Source: Candidatus Woesearchaeota archaeon (GTDB taxonomy: Archaea > Nanobdellota > Nanobdellia > Woesearchaeales > UBA9642). From it: 51,204 nt of DNA. Shown here piece by piece: positions 1-7,369 of this stretch. Made by a program: the position numbers and the translations under genes. Under the pieces are notes generated by a model. The model did no database searches. It saw only the letters and a list, made by a program, of their open reading frames with translations, and had not been told where the DNA came from. Each line of letters begins with the position of its first letter. The first letter of the stretch is position 1. Location of the stretch: assembly GCA_013330595.1 (NCBI GenBank), contig DUIB01000063.1, forward strand, positions 1-51,204, written 5' to 3'.

Positions 1-14
1 TTACGATTTCCGTT

Positions 15-149
15 AATTTTTTATACGTCAGAAATACCACTCATCTATGATGAGTGGAAAAGCCATGCTTATCCTTCTGATATACATGGACTGGTATTTC
101 TGATCGTGATCAAGAACAAACATGATTGCTAGCAATCATGCCACCGGTC
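15..149 (+). repeat. 135-bp structured repeat, copy A (candidate small RNA)
   Basis: This segment recurs in inverted orientation at 34013-34147 with 134 of 135 bases identical. It is built from stems. CAGAAATACCA (29-39) pairs with TGGTATTTCTG (92-102) and encloses two hairpins, CCACTCATC/GATGAGTGG (37-57) and CCATG/CATGG (63-89). An 18-bp perfect palindrome follows at 122-139. A TATA-like TTTTTTATA lies at 17-25 and a T6 tract at 157-162, so a transcript of about 110 nt from the + strand is plausible. Whether it is a small RNA, a terminator-like repeat or a miniature mobile element cannot be decided from sequence alone. Confidence 0.75.
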
Positions 150-220
150 TTTGACATTTTTTATAAAACATTAAACTGATTTTGGTTGCTGAAAAATAAA
201 ATACAAATTCAAACATAAAA

Positions 221-230
221 CTTTATAAAC
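221..230 (+). promoter_or_regulatory. TATA box of the ferredoxin gene
   Basis: CTTTATAAAC lies about 26 bp before the ferredoxin ATG at 252. This is the usual archaeal TATA distance to a transcription start at or just before the start codon, so the message is probably leaderless or nearly so. Confidence 0.55.
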
Positions 231-251
231 CGTCCTCAACAACTTTCTCTG

Positions 252-446
252 ATGGTAAAATATAAGATTGAACTTGATAGAGAGACATGCATTGGTTGTG
301 GAGCATGTACTGTTGCTTGTGATAATTTCGTCACAGATGGAGATAAGGCAAAAGTCGTGAAATCAGAAGTAGATTCTCTAGGCTGCAACCAAGATGCAGC
401 AGACGGTTGCCCTGTGAGTGCAATAAAAGTGACGAAGATAGAATAG
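252..446 (+). CDS. Small [4Fe-4S] ferredoxin
   Basis: A 64-aa cytoplasmic electron carrier. Cys13, Cys16 and Cys19 (CxxCxxC) together with Cys53 in a Cys-Pro pair form the ligand set of one [4Fe-4S] cluster. Two further cysteines, Cys23 and Cys45, sit where single-cluster ferredoxins of the Pyrococcus/Desulfovibrio type carry a disulfide, so a redox-active disulfide is possible. Length matches single-cluster ferredoxins; there is no second CxxCxxC. The gene stands alone behind a good TATA box. The TrmB gene on the opposite strand ends 2 bp after it. Its redox partner cannot be inferred from the neighbours. Confidence 0.93.
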   Translation: MVKYKIELDRETCIGCGACTVACDNFVTDGDKAKVVKSEVDSLGCNQDAADGCPVSAIKVTKIE

Positions 447-448
447 AA

Positions 449-1186
449 TTATTTCTTACTGTTTTTCCACATTAGCTTGAATTGATTAAGGTATGATTGT
501 GCATTATCTTTATTCTTTATAACAATTGCTATAGGCGGTTTTGCTGTCCATATACAAAGAATAACAGTATCATTATATATGAATGTGTCTGTCAAACTTA
601 TGAATTCTTCTGTATGGAAACGATATTCGCCGACATATTCCTTAAGTAAAGTCGGATTTTGTGTTCTTACGGATTTATTAAATATAACTTTTGAATGTAT
701 TTTTTGTATTTTCTTCTGTTTCTGCCAAATATAGAAGTAAGATCCCATAATTTCTTTGAATATTCCTGACACTCCAAAATCATAATATGCTCCATCAATT
801 CCTAATTCTTCAAGTAATTGATCGAATACTGTCCTAAGTCCTTTCACTCCAGAATAAATCATTATATGCTGTTGCTCTTTTGCCAGCGATTGTTTGAGCA
901 ATAGTTTTGGAAGTATTTCTTTTAATCTTTCTTCTCTTTCCTTGAGCAGAGTCATGAACTCTTCCGGAGATGCTGCTGCAAAATGTTGTTTTTTTTCAAT
1001 GATTATAGAAGATACTAATCCTTTCTCCTTTAATCTTTCAAGAATCTGGTACGTTGTTGCGCGATGTAACCCTGTTTTTTTAATAATAGGACCAACAAGT
1101 GAGGATCCCTGTTCAAGCAATGCTATATAAATGACCGCTTCTGAATCGGTAAGTCCGAGATCCTTAAGCATTGCTTGTTCATCCAT
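449..1186 (-). CDS. TrmB-family transcriptional regulator
   Basis: A 245-aa protein with the TrmB plan. The N-terminal winged helix (about residues 5-65) carries the GLTDSEAVIYIALLEQG signature of this family, then a basic linker helix (about 70-105), then a C-terminal ligand-sensing-like domain ending in the FKLMWK motif that the second TrmB in this window (6577-7284) shares in similar form. TrmB proteins are archaeal regulators that bind palindromes, often in response to sugars; the ligand here is unknown. A near-perfect 24-bp palindrome at 1225-1248 lies just upstream of its start and between it and the divergent gene at 1310, so autoregulation and control of that neighbour are likely. Confidence 0.85.
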   Translation of the reverse strand: MDEQAMLKDLGLTDSEAVIYIALLEQGSSLVGPIIKKTGLHRATTYQILERLKEKGLVSSIIIEKKQHFAAASPEEFMTLLKEREERLKEILPKLLLKQSLAKEQQHIMIYSGVKGLRTVFDQLLEELGIDGAYYDFGVSGIFKEIMGSYFYIWQKQKKIQKIHSKVIFNKSVRTQNPTLLKEYVGEYRFHTEEFISLTDTFIYNDTVILCIWTAKPPIAIVIKNKDNAQSYLNQFKLMWKNSKK

Positions 1187-1224
1187 TTTTGTTTATGGTC
1201 TTAAATCTATATAAATATTGTGTT

Positions 1225-1248
1225 TTGTAATCTTATATAAGACTACAA
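1225..1248. promoter_or_regulatory. Palindromic operator, likely for the adjacent TrmB protein
   Basis: The half-sites TTGTAATCTTAT and ATAAGACTACAA are reverse complements with one mismatch in 12. The palindrome lies between the divergent starts of trmB (1186, minus) and the 148-aa gene (1310, plus), next to TATA-like stretches (ATATAAATA near 1209; GTTTATATAC at 1251-1260). The position suits a repressor site acting on both promoters. Confidence 0.55.
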
Positions 1249-1309
1249 ATGTTTATATACTCATTCAATTATATAACTATTAAACAGTGGTTACATAGGA
1301 GGATGTCAA

Positions 1310-1756
1310 ATGATAAATCTACAGTATAACGCATGCATCAGTATCAAAAAAATGTTAGTTAAATATGATGGATTCGAAGCAATAATCAAGAGTACAAAAA
1401 GATTCTCATATATTCCAAGAGATGAAAGTGAATCAGATATAGAACTTCGATTAAAAGGCAATCCAAATATAAAGGCATCAGTACAAGAGATTAAAAAAAC
1501 ATTAACAATAGATGCATTGTACGGAGAATCACGAAACCTGAATAATTCTGAACATATTATATCAGAACTATTTATAATGAATGATTTAGAAACAGTAATC
1601 GAGATAATCGAACATAATTTGAACCCTGTCGATCAGTATGAATATACAGAGCCACATAGAGAAACATCCATTTATATCGGTTCAGAATCAGAAACTTCAA
1701 AGAATAAATATTATGATGACTTTCTAAATAGAATACACTCAATTGTAATAAAATAG
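1310..1756 (+). CDS. Hypothetical protein, 148 aa
   Basis: Not recognised. A soluble acidic protein with no membrane segment, signal peptide or Cys motif. It has a TATA box at 1251-1260 and a strong Shine-Dalgarno AGGAGG at 1297-1302, 7 bp before the ATG, so it is very probably expressed. It is divergent from trmB across the shared palindrome and may be a TrmB target. An IS200/IS605 element begins within about 10-20 bp of its stop codon, so the original 3' context has been changed. The next plus-strand gene beyond the IS (2424) could once have been its operon partner. Confidence 0.6.
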   Translation: MINLQYNACISIKKMLVKYDGFEAIIKSTKRFSYIPRDESESDIELRLKGNPNIKASVQEIKKTLTIDALYGESRNLNNSEHIISELFIMNDLETVIEIIEHNLNPVDQYEYTEPHRETSIYIGSESETSKNKYYDDFLNRIHSIVIK

Positions 1757-1792
1757 ATATAATGAACCTCCCCGCCCTAAAGGGCGAGGTAT

Positions 1793-2245
1793 CTAGTGTG
1801 CAAACGAAGTAACTTTCGTTTGTTGGAAATAATTCCAGTGGTTGTTGCTTTCAGCAATGTAATGCTGAATCGTATCAGCAGTAACATTCCCAACACTTCG
1901 ATAAAATTTTCCTGGACTCCAAAAATGTCCTTTGCGAAAATTTTTATATCTTCGAAGCGAAGGATGCTTTTTAAAGAGCTGATATGCACTTCCGCCCTTA
2001 AAAATTTGCAAAGCTTTGCAAACAGGTATTGTTGCTGGAACACCCACAAAAAGATGGATGTGGTCATCCATTACTTTCAGTTCAAAGATTTCAAATCCCC
2101 ATCGCTCGGCGATGGAACGCAAGATTGTATAACAATCTTGGCGTAAGTTTTCCAATCCAAAGATTGGAAAAGCGTACTTTGGTTTCCACACAAGGTGGAA
2201 ACAATTTTGTCCGACAGAATGCCTGTTGTTTGTTAAACCTTCCAT
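1793..2245 (-). CDS. tnpA: IS200/IS605-type TnpA transposase (Y1, HUH)
   Basis: A 150-aa single-domain transposase of normal family length. The HUH metal motif appears as His-Ile-His in MDDHIHLFVGV (about residues 59-69) and the catalytic tyrosine as IQHYIAE (about residue 128). The family cuts and joins single-stranded DNA at subterminal hairpins. The frame is intact and the motifs are present, so it may be active. A hairpin over the start codon (2245-2270) places the Shine-Dalgarno in its loop, suggesting low translation. The gene is the only cargo between the two end hairpins. Confidence 0.9.
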   Translation of the reverse strand: MEGLTNNRHSVGQNCFHLVWKPKYAFPIFGLENLRQDCYTILRSIAERWGFEIFELKVMDDHIHLFVGVPATIPVCKALQIFKGGSAYQLFKKHPSLRRYKNFRKGHFWSPGKFYRSVGNVTADTIQHYIAESNNHWNYFQQTKVTSFAH

Positions 2246-2270
2246 TTTCGTTGCCTCCGTGCAACGAAAA
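2245..2270 (-). promoter_or_regulatory. Hairpin over the tnpA start that may hide its Shine-Dalgarno
   Basis: On the minus strand a perfect 10-bp stem (TTTTCGTTGC/GCAACGAAAA on the plus strand) has the loop ACGGAG, and the start ATG overlaps the 3' foot of the stem. The GGAGG Shine-Dalgarno falls across the loop and the first stem base. IS200 transposases are known to be held at low expression by such 5' hairpins; the role here is inferred. Confidence 0.5.
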
Positions 2271-2423
2271 ATTCATAGCTCACGCTAAATTGATGTGAAA
2301 ATTTAGGTGCGTGTGCCAAAAATTCGGTGCACGCATTATTTATGATTAAAAGAATAGAAAAAGTTAACGGAGGAAAGGACTACAACCCGGCTTGAAAGCC
2401 GAGGTATCCTTTATATGTAATGA

Positions 2424-2972
2424 ATGGGAAATAATATGGAATATGAAAAGAAGCTTGATGAAAATGCTGTAGATTATTTCGAAGATAGACTTCGTTCGAA
2501 TTTAGAATTTGATTATCAAAGATGTTCTTATAATAAACTAGATTGGGATATACAGGGATATCTTTCTTATTATAATGGTGAAAGGTTCTATATTGCAATC
2601 AGAGATTTTATCAGAAAAAACATTGCAGGCGATTTAATGAATGCCAAGTATTCTGTATTAGATGCTCGCAAAACATCTTTTAACTTAAAAACTATAACGA
2701 ATGAATTTGAAAAGATCAAAAAATATGAGGTAAAGGGATCTAAATTAGGGGAAATTGAGATACATCGAAGATATAAATATGGTTTTCTTGGTTTACTAAA
2801 AAATGTTATGGATCCGTACGAATCTGCAAAATTTAGTCAATGGTCGTTCAAAAAAGAATTTTATGCTCAGACAATTCCTTACGAAAGATGTTTAGATCCG
2901 TATACAGAATTACTCATCGCCGATTGTGAGTCATTGAAAGAATATATAGAAAGGAAGGATAAATTTAGATAA
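2424..2972 (+). CDS. Hypothetical protein, 182 aa
   Basis: Not recognised. A soluble protein rich in Tyr, Asp and Lys, without membrane segments or clear metal motifs. The ATG at 2424 is followed by another in-frame ATG four codons on (2436). A TATA-like TTTATATG at 2410-2417 would favour the second start with a leaderless message. The IS ends only about 12 bp upstream, so the native promoter may have been displaced and this may be the downstream member of an operon split by the insertion. The frame is intact over its full length. Confidence 0.5.
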   Translation: MGNNMEYEKKLDENAVDYFEDRLRSNLEFDYQRCSYNKLDWDIQGYLSYYNGERFYIAIRDFIRKNIAGDLMNAKYSVLDARKTSFNLKTITNEFEKIKKYEVKGSKLGEIEIHRRYKYGFLGLLKNVMDPYESAKFSQWSFKKEFYAQTIPYERCLDPYTELLIADCESLKEYIERKDKFR

Positions 2973-3025
2973 GAATAATACTTTAATATCAAAAACAATA
3001 TAAACAGCATTATCCTCTTCATCTC

Positions 3026-5434
3026 ATGCACGATTCTATTAACGGATTCATAGTTTATCCTACGTACAGGATTGTTGATGATGAATCAGAGGAGGGCAAA
3101 GCGAAGAGGAGAAAGAAGGCTCTTGTTTATCTATTCGGCAGATTGGAGAATGGTGAATCATTTCTAACAATTAATCATGTCAGGCCGTACTTCTATGTAA
3201 AGACAGAAGATCTTAAAAACACCAAGCTACAGAAGGCATTGAAGGATTTTGATGCTGTTACAGAGGATTCTGATTTCAGGAATTTTGAGGATGAAAACGT
3301 TACAAAGATCATATTATGGATTCCCGCCGATGTCGCTAAGTTCAGGAAGTATCTTGAAGAGATAAACATTGAATGCTATGAGGCTGATATCAGATTCTAT
3401 CAGAGGTTCTTGATAGACAAAGATATTAAAGGATCATTAACAATAAAAGGGGATTTCAAGAAAGGAAACTATGTTGATAGGATCTATGAAGAGCCAGAAT
3501 TAAAAAGTTCTAAATTGATTCCAGACTTAAAGGTCTTGTCAATTGACATTGAAACAGACAGCAAGGCAAAAGGAATATATTGCATCTCATTATATACAGA
3601 AGGATTAAACAATAAATCTTCTTACAAACAAGTGCTTCTTCATGCATCAGACAAGGACATAGGAAAACCATTGCATAATGCAATCTCAATAAATACTGAA
3701 AAAGAGATGCTTGAAAAGTTTTCTGAATTAGTCAAAGAGATTGATCCTGACATAATTACGGGATGGAATGTAATTGATTTTGATTTAAAGCTTATTAAAG
3801 AGAAATTTGACAAATATAATATTCCGTTTACTTTAGGAAGAATTGATTGGCCTTGTAAGATTGAAATTAATGATAGTTTTATGAGAGATTCTTCAGCAGA
3901 TTTTCCTGGAAGAATGGTGCTTGATGGAATACAAATGCTTAGGACAAGCTTTGTCAAACTAGATAATTATAAACTAGAAACAGCAGCTCAAGCATATCTA
4001 GGAGAAAAGAAATTAATAGGACAGAAGAACAAAGCAGAAGAGATCGATAATTTATATAAGAATGATCAGCAAAAATTAGTTGATTATAACCTAAAGGATT
4101 CTGAACTCGTATACAAAATATTATTTAAGACATCTGCAATACAATTAACAATCCAAAGATCAATGATAACAGGAATGACTTTAGAAAGAGTTCGTGCAAG
4201 TGTAGCAAGTCTGGATAGCTTATTCTTAAGATATGCCAAACACCATAAACTTGTTTTGAATAGTACAAAATTCTCTGAAAAAGATGTTCCTTTCAAAGGA
4301 GGCTTTGTTATGAAGTCCAAACCCGGAATATATGATTATGTTTTAGTCCTAGATTTCAAAAGTCTGTATCCTTCAATAATCAGGACATTGAATATTGATC
4401 CATATTCATATGTTAAGAATCCTCCTAAAATTTTGAATAAAGACAAATTTATTCAAGCTGCAAATGGAGCTGTATTCAAGAATCAAGATGGAATACTTCC
4501 AAGCATAATTCAGGACGTATGGAAACAAAGAGATGATGCGAAAAAGAAAAAAGCCCAGGCTCATGTAATATATGCATTAAAGATCATAATGAACTCATTT
4601 TATGGAGTTCTAGGCAACCCTTCTTGCAGGTTCTATAATCCTGCAATGAGCAATGCAATAACATATACTGCAGAAGAGACAATCAAGCTGGCAGCAAAGA
4701 AAGTCGAGGAATTAGGATATGAAGTGATATATTCAGACACTGATTCAATATTTCTCGTCAGCAAAGCAAAAAATATCAGTGATGCAGAGAATATAGGAAA
4801 AAAGATAGAGAAACACGTAAATGATTTTTATGAAGATTACATCAAAGAAAGATATCATAGGAAAAGCTTTTTTGAAATACAATTCGAGAAGCTCTTCAAA
4901 GTATTCTTAATGCCTACAATTCGCGGTTCTGAAGAAGGCGCAAAGAAGAGATATGCGGGTTTATTGATTGTTGATGGAAAGGAAGAGATGAGCTTTACAG
5001 GAATGGAATTTGTCAGAGGAGACTGGACTGAATTAAGCAAGAAGTTCCAGATAGAATTATTTGAAAAAGTCTTCAATAAGGAAGAAGTTTCTGGATATAT
5101 TAAGAAATTTGTTGATGATCTGAAAAAAGGCAAATATGATGATAAATTAATTTATAAGAAAAGCATTAACAAGCCATTATCAGAATACACAAAGACAACT
5201 CCTCCACATGTTAAAGCAGCAAGACAATTGAAGAAACTTACTTCAAATCAAATATTTTACATTATAACGAAAAACGGTCCAGAGCCTGTTGAGAAGCTTA
5301 AACATAAGCCAGATTATGATCATTATATCGATAAGCAATTGAAACCGATTGCTGACACTATTCTTTCTGTATACGGAAAAAACTTTGATGATATATTTAG
5401 AAACTCTACACAATCAAGTCTGTTTGGATATTGA
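3026..5434 (+). CDS. polB: Family B DNA polymerase, bacterial Pol II-like
   Basis: An 802-aa proofreading DNA polymerase. Exonuclease motifs: DIETDS (about residue 174), GWNVIDFD (about 246) and YNLKDSE (about 353). Polymerase motifs: DFKSLYPSIIRT (A, about 442), KIIMNSFYGVLG (B, about 519), YSDTDS (C, about 569) and KKRYAG (about 640). All catalytic acids are present, so both activities should work. Wording such as FLMPTIRG, PLSEY, PPHVKAAR and NGPEP matches the E. coli Pol II group closely rather than the long archaeal PolB1/B3 replicases. The C-terminus ends QSSLFGY, a clamp-binding motif. A TATA-like AATATAAACA at 2997 and an ATG at 3026 suggest a leaderless message. It may act in repair or restart. 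Confidence 0.93.
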   Translation: MHDSINGFIVYPTYRIVDDESEEGKAKRRKKALVYLFGRLENGESFLTINHVRPYFYVKTEDLKNTKLQKALKDFDAVTEDSDFRNFEDENVTKIILWIPADVAKFRKYLEEINIECYEADIRFYQRFLIDKDIKGSLTIKGDFKKGNYVDRIYEEPELKSSKLIPDLKVLSIDIETDSKAKGIYCISLYTEGLNNKSSYKQVLLHASDKDIGKPLHNAISINTEKEMLEKFSELVKEIDPDIITGWNVIDFDLKLIKEKFDKYNIPFTLGRIDWPCKIEINDSFMRDSSADFPGRMVLDGIQMLRTSFVKLDNYKLETAAQAYLGEKKLIGQKNKAEEIDNLYKNDQQKLVDYNLKDSELVYKILFKTSAIQLTIQRSMITGMTLERVRASVASLDSLFLRYAKHHKLVLNSTKFSEKDVPFKGGFVMKSKPGIYDYVLVLDFKSLYPSIIRTLNIDPYSYVKNPPKILNKDKFIQAANGAVFKNQDGILPSIIQDVWKQRDDAKKKKAQAHVIYALKIIMNSFYGVLGNPSCRFYNPAMSNAITYTAEETIKLAAKKVEELGYEVIYSDTDSIFLVSKAKNISDAENIGKKIEKHVNDFYEDYIKERYHRKSFFEIQFEKLFKVFLMPTIRGSEEGAKKRYAGLLIVDGKEEMSFTGMEFVRGDWTELSKKFQIELFEKVFNKEEVSGYIKKFVDDLKKGKYDDKLIYKKSINKPLSEYTKTTPPHVKAARQLKKLTSNQIFYIITKNGPEPVEKLKHKPDYDHYIDKQLKPIADTILSVYGKNFDDIFRNSTQSSLFGY

Positions 5435-5507
5435 AAATTTCTTCTGGAATTTTCAATTCCAAAAACCGCGCAACAATTGATTTTGTCTTTAGATTCATGC
5501 GGTTTTT
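5430..5507. terminator. Hairpins between convergent polB and flavodoxin genes
   Basis: ATTGAAAATT/AATTTTCAAT (5430-5457) forms a 10-bp stem across the polB stop codon. AAAAACCGC/GCGGTTTTT (5461-5507) forms a second stem with a long loop and a T tract on each strand. The position between convergent genes suits a two-way terminator. Confidence 0.45.
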
Positions 5508-5511
5508 GTTA

Positions 5512-5982
5512 CTAGATCTTTCTCAGAAACTCTCTTGCCTTATCTTCAAACTGATTATTCCAGACTTCTTTTGTTAATAATGTTAATGTTGCTCTTGGTT
5601 TTTTTCCAATAAGCTTCTGCATTACAGCGAATGATCTCTTGCTTCCTGATCCTCCCATTGTGCAGAAGAATGATATTGATTTATTCTTGAGAATGTCCTT
5701 ATTTTCCTTAATATAAATCCTTAATGCAGGAGTTATTGTCCATGCCCATACTGGATTTCCCAAAATAATAATATCATAATCCTGAGGATTTCTTTTTAAT
5801 GGTTGTATCTTTGTGATCTTTTTTAAAGAAGCATCTTTTCCTGCTGTAATGTATCTTATTGGACCAGCACGGTTTTTCTTGTCAATAATCTCTTCAATAT
5901 GTGCGCTCATCCTATTAGCCATGTATTCAGCCACTTTTTTTGTTGTTCCTGTCCTAGAATAATATACTACGAGTATTTTCAT
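5512..5982 (-). CDS. Flavodoxin-like protein
   Basis: A 156-aa flavodoxin-fold protein. The N-terminus has the FMN phosphate-binding loop YYSRTGTTKKVAEYM after the first beta strand (about residues 7-21), and the GNPVWAWTITPAL segment (about 75-87) supplies the usual aromatic flavin-binding loop. Length fits short-chain flavodoxins. It likely binds FMN and carries electrons or reduces quinones. Its ATG overlaps the stop of the upstream winged-helix gene (ATGA), so the two are translated together. No partner reductase is nearby; the ferredoxin at 252 is the nearest redox protein. Confidence 0.85.
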   Translation of the reverse strand: MKILVVYYSRTGTTKKVAEYMANRMSAHIEEIIDKKNRAGPIRYITAGKDASLKKITKIQPLKRNPQDYDIIILGNPVWAWTITPALRIYIKENKDILKNKSISFFCTMGGSGSKRSFAVMQKLIGKKPRATLTLLTKEVWNNQFEDKAREFLRKI

Positions 5983-6257
5983 GATCTTTGCAAGTATCCT
6001 GGTTGAGGCTCGAATATTAATCCGTCTCTCTTAAGTTTTTCAATTAATGCAGTTATCTCCATCTCAGTCATGCCCTGACTCTCTGCTTCAACAATGAGTT
6101 TTTCTGTCTGGATCTTTCTCTTTTTTGCTGACACTTCATCAAATATTGTAAGTAATTTAATCTTACTGTCCATCTCAAAATCATCCATCATAGAAGTGGC
6201 CAGCTGTCGCTGTAATTTCATTACTTCATCAAACTCAGTATCATCTAGTACTCCCAT
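5979..6257 (-). CDS. Free-standing MCM C-terminal-type winged-helix protein
   Basis: A 92-aa helical protein. Its last 65 residues look like the winged helix at the C-terminus of archaeal MCM helicases: a helix-turn-helix with GMTEMEITALIEKLKRDGLI followed by FEPQPGYL, the characteristic MCM ending. No AAA+ domain is attached and the upstream frame is not open into one. The start at 6257 is chosen because AGGGGG lies 6 bp before it; an upstream ATG at 6275 is also possible. It shares an operon with the flavodoxin (4-bp overlap). It may be a small DNA-binding regulator derived from, or interacting with, the replication machinery; function unknown. Confidence 0.6.
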   Translation of the reverse strand: MGVLDDTEFDEVMKLQRQLATSMMDDFEMDSKIKLLTIFDEVSAKKRKIQTEKLIVEAESQGMTEMEITALIEKLKRDGLIFEPQPGYLQRS

Positions 6258-6417
6258 TGCCAACCCCCTAAGCATAAAAGTGAGAGAAATTTAAATAGTT
6301 ATCGGAATTAGTATATAAAAAAGTATATTAAGGTTAATAATAGATTTACTCACTTGTAAAATACACTAAAAGTTTATATACGCTCTCCTCAATAATAGAG
6401 TGTTCGGGGGTGCTTTA

Positions 6418-6576
6418 ATGGAGATCATTAAAACTATAAGAGACAATAATTATGAGCAGGTAAATCATATAAAGATCGAGGCAGGGAATTACACACATAG
6501 ACAGATCGAAACCAAAGACGGAAAAACATACATGAGGATCAAGCAGAGAAGATTGTTTGAGATTGATTCGACTTAA
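6418..6576 (+). CDS. Small hypothetical protein, 52 aa
   Basis: An open frame of 52 codons with gene-like signals: a TATA box GTTTATATAC at 6372-6381 and a GGGGGTG Shine-Dalgarno just before the ATG. The product is basic, with a likely beta-rich core (EAGNYTHRQIETKDGKTYM) and no Cys or membrane segment. It ends one base before the end of the convergent TrmB gene. Function unknown; small size and strong signals suggest a regulator or small nucleic-acid-binding protein. Confidence 0.55.
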   Translation: MEIIKTIRDNNYEQVNHIKIEAGNYTHRQIETKDGKTYMRIKQRRLFEIDST

Positions 6577-7284
6577 TTATTTTACAATCTTCCACATGAA
6601 TTCAAATTGATTTCTATACGCTTTTGCAGCTTCTTTGCTTTTTATTAGCACAATAACAGGTGGTTCAATAAACCATAATAATATTGCAACCTTATCTCCA
6701 TAGATAAGTGTTGTTGCAGGTCCAGAGAATTCTTTTGGAATTGACTTAAATACAGAATACTTAGATTCAAGAATCTTCTCACCTTTAGTATAGAACTGTC
6801 TTGCATGAATTTTTTTTACTTCCCTTTCTCTAAGATACTTTTTTGTATATTCTGGAAGAAGATGATACATGCGATCTGTGGCTCCGAATCCGACAAAATC
6901 CTTTCCTTCATGTAATATGTCGTTTAGAACTGTTTTCAATCCTTCTTTTCCTTCATATGTTTCTATGATTGGTTTTGGTTTAAAGGATCGATATATCTTT
7001 GTAAGATTAGGCATAATGTCTTGAAGTGATTTCTCCCTTTCAACAAGATAATCTCTTAATTTTTCAGGAGGAGCTATGCGATAATATGTTTTATTATTTG
7101 TGATAATATAATTGACCAATCCTTTTTTTATAAGTCCTCTTAATGAATCATAAATATTGGTTCTATCCTCTTTTGTTCTTTTTGCAATATCGCCTGCTTT
7201 TGCCTGCTCTAATTCAAGCAATGCAAGATATGCCCTTGCCTCTCTTTTTGTAAGACCTAATTCAACAAGCTTCTCTGTATCCAT
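6577..7284 (-). CDS. TrmB-family transcriptional regulator (second copy)
   Basis: A 235-aa paralogue of the TrmB protein at 449-1186. The N-terminal winged helix starts ELGLTKREARAYLALLELE (about residues 7-25), a basic helical linker follows, and the C-terminal domain ends NQFEFMWK. The conserved segments LVEREKSLQDIMPNL and IYGDKVAILLW match the sister protein's layout. A partial palindrome at 7316-7333 with TTGT and TACAA ends lies between it and the divergent 346-aa gene at 7370, so it may control that gene and itself. The ligand is unknown. Confidence 0.85.
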   Translation of the reverse strand: MDTEKLVELGLTKREARAYLALLELEQAKAGDIAKRTKEDRTNIYDSLRGLIKKGLVNYIITNNKTYYRIAPPEKLRDYLVEREKSLQDIMPNLTKIYRSFKPKPIIETYEGKEGLKTVLNDILHEGKDFVGFGATDRMYHLLPEYTKKYLREREVKKIHARQFYTKGEKILESKYSVFKSIPKEFSGPATTLIYGDKVAILLWFIEPPVIVLIKSKEAAKAYRNQFEFMWKIVK

Positions 7285-7315
7285 AAACCGTGGAGCGTTT
7301 ATGAAATTATAAATG

Positions 7316-7333
7316 TTGTGTATATTTATACAA
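7316..7333. promoter_or_regulatory. Possible TrmB operator between divergent genes
   Basis: TTGTGTATATTTATACAA is an imperfect palindrome with TTGT and TACAA ends, resembling the outer bases of the palindrome at 1225-1248. It lies upstream of trmB (7284, minus) and of the TATA-like ATTTAAATA (7338-7346) of the gene at 7370. Weaker than the first site. Confidence 0.35.
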
Positions 7334-7369
7334 CAAGAATTTAAATAATGTTACTATTTCTTAGTTAGT

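Larger units (their letters stand above)
1765..2412 (-). mobile_element. IS200/IS605-family insertion sequence, transposase-only type
   Basis: About 650 bp holding one transposase gene on the minus strand (1793-2245) and no tnpB. Both ends have a short subterminal hairpin in the same orientation, as usual for this family: CGCCCT/AGGGCG at 1773-1786 and CGGCTT/AAGCCG at 2388-2401. Each hairpin is followed on the plus strand by the shared string GAGGTATC (1785-1792 and 2401-2408). The family moves by a single-strand peel-and-paste route without target duplication. Exact ends are estimated from the hairpins. Confidence 0.75.

Noticed and set aside
15-162. Box C/D-like signals (ATGATGA and two CTGA) in the 135-bp repeat
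   Set aside because: The spacing from box C to the first CTGA is 23 nt, longer than archaeal guides, and no convincing inner C' box is present; the stems explain the sequence better.
1310-2972. The two unknown genes flanking the IS as one gene split by insertion
   Set aside because: The first has its own stop codon before the IS and the two sequences do not read as a continuous domain; only an operon split remains possible.
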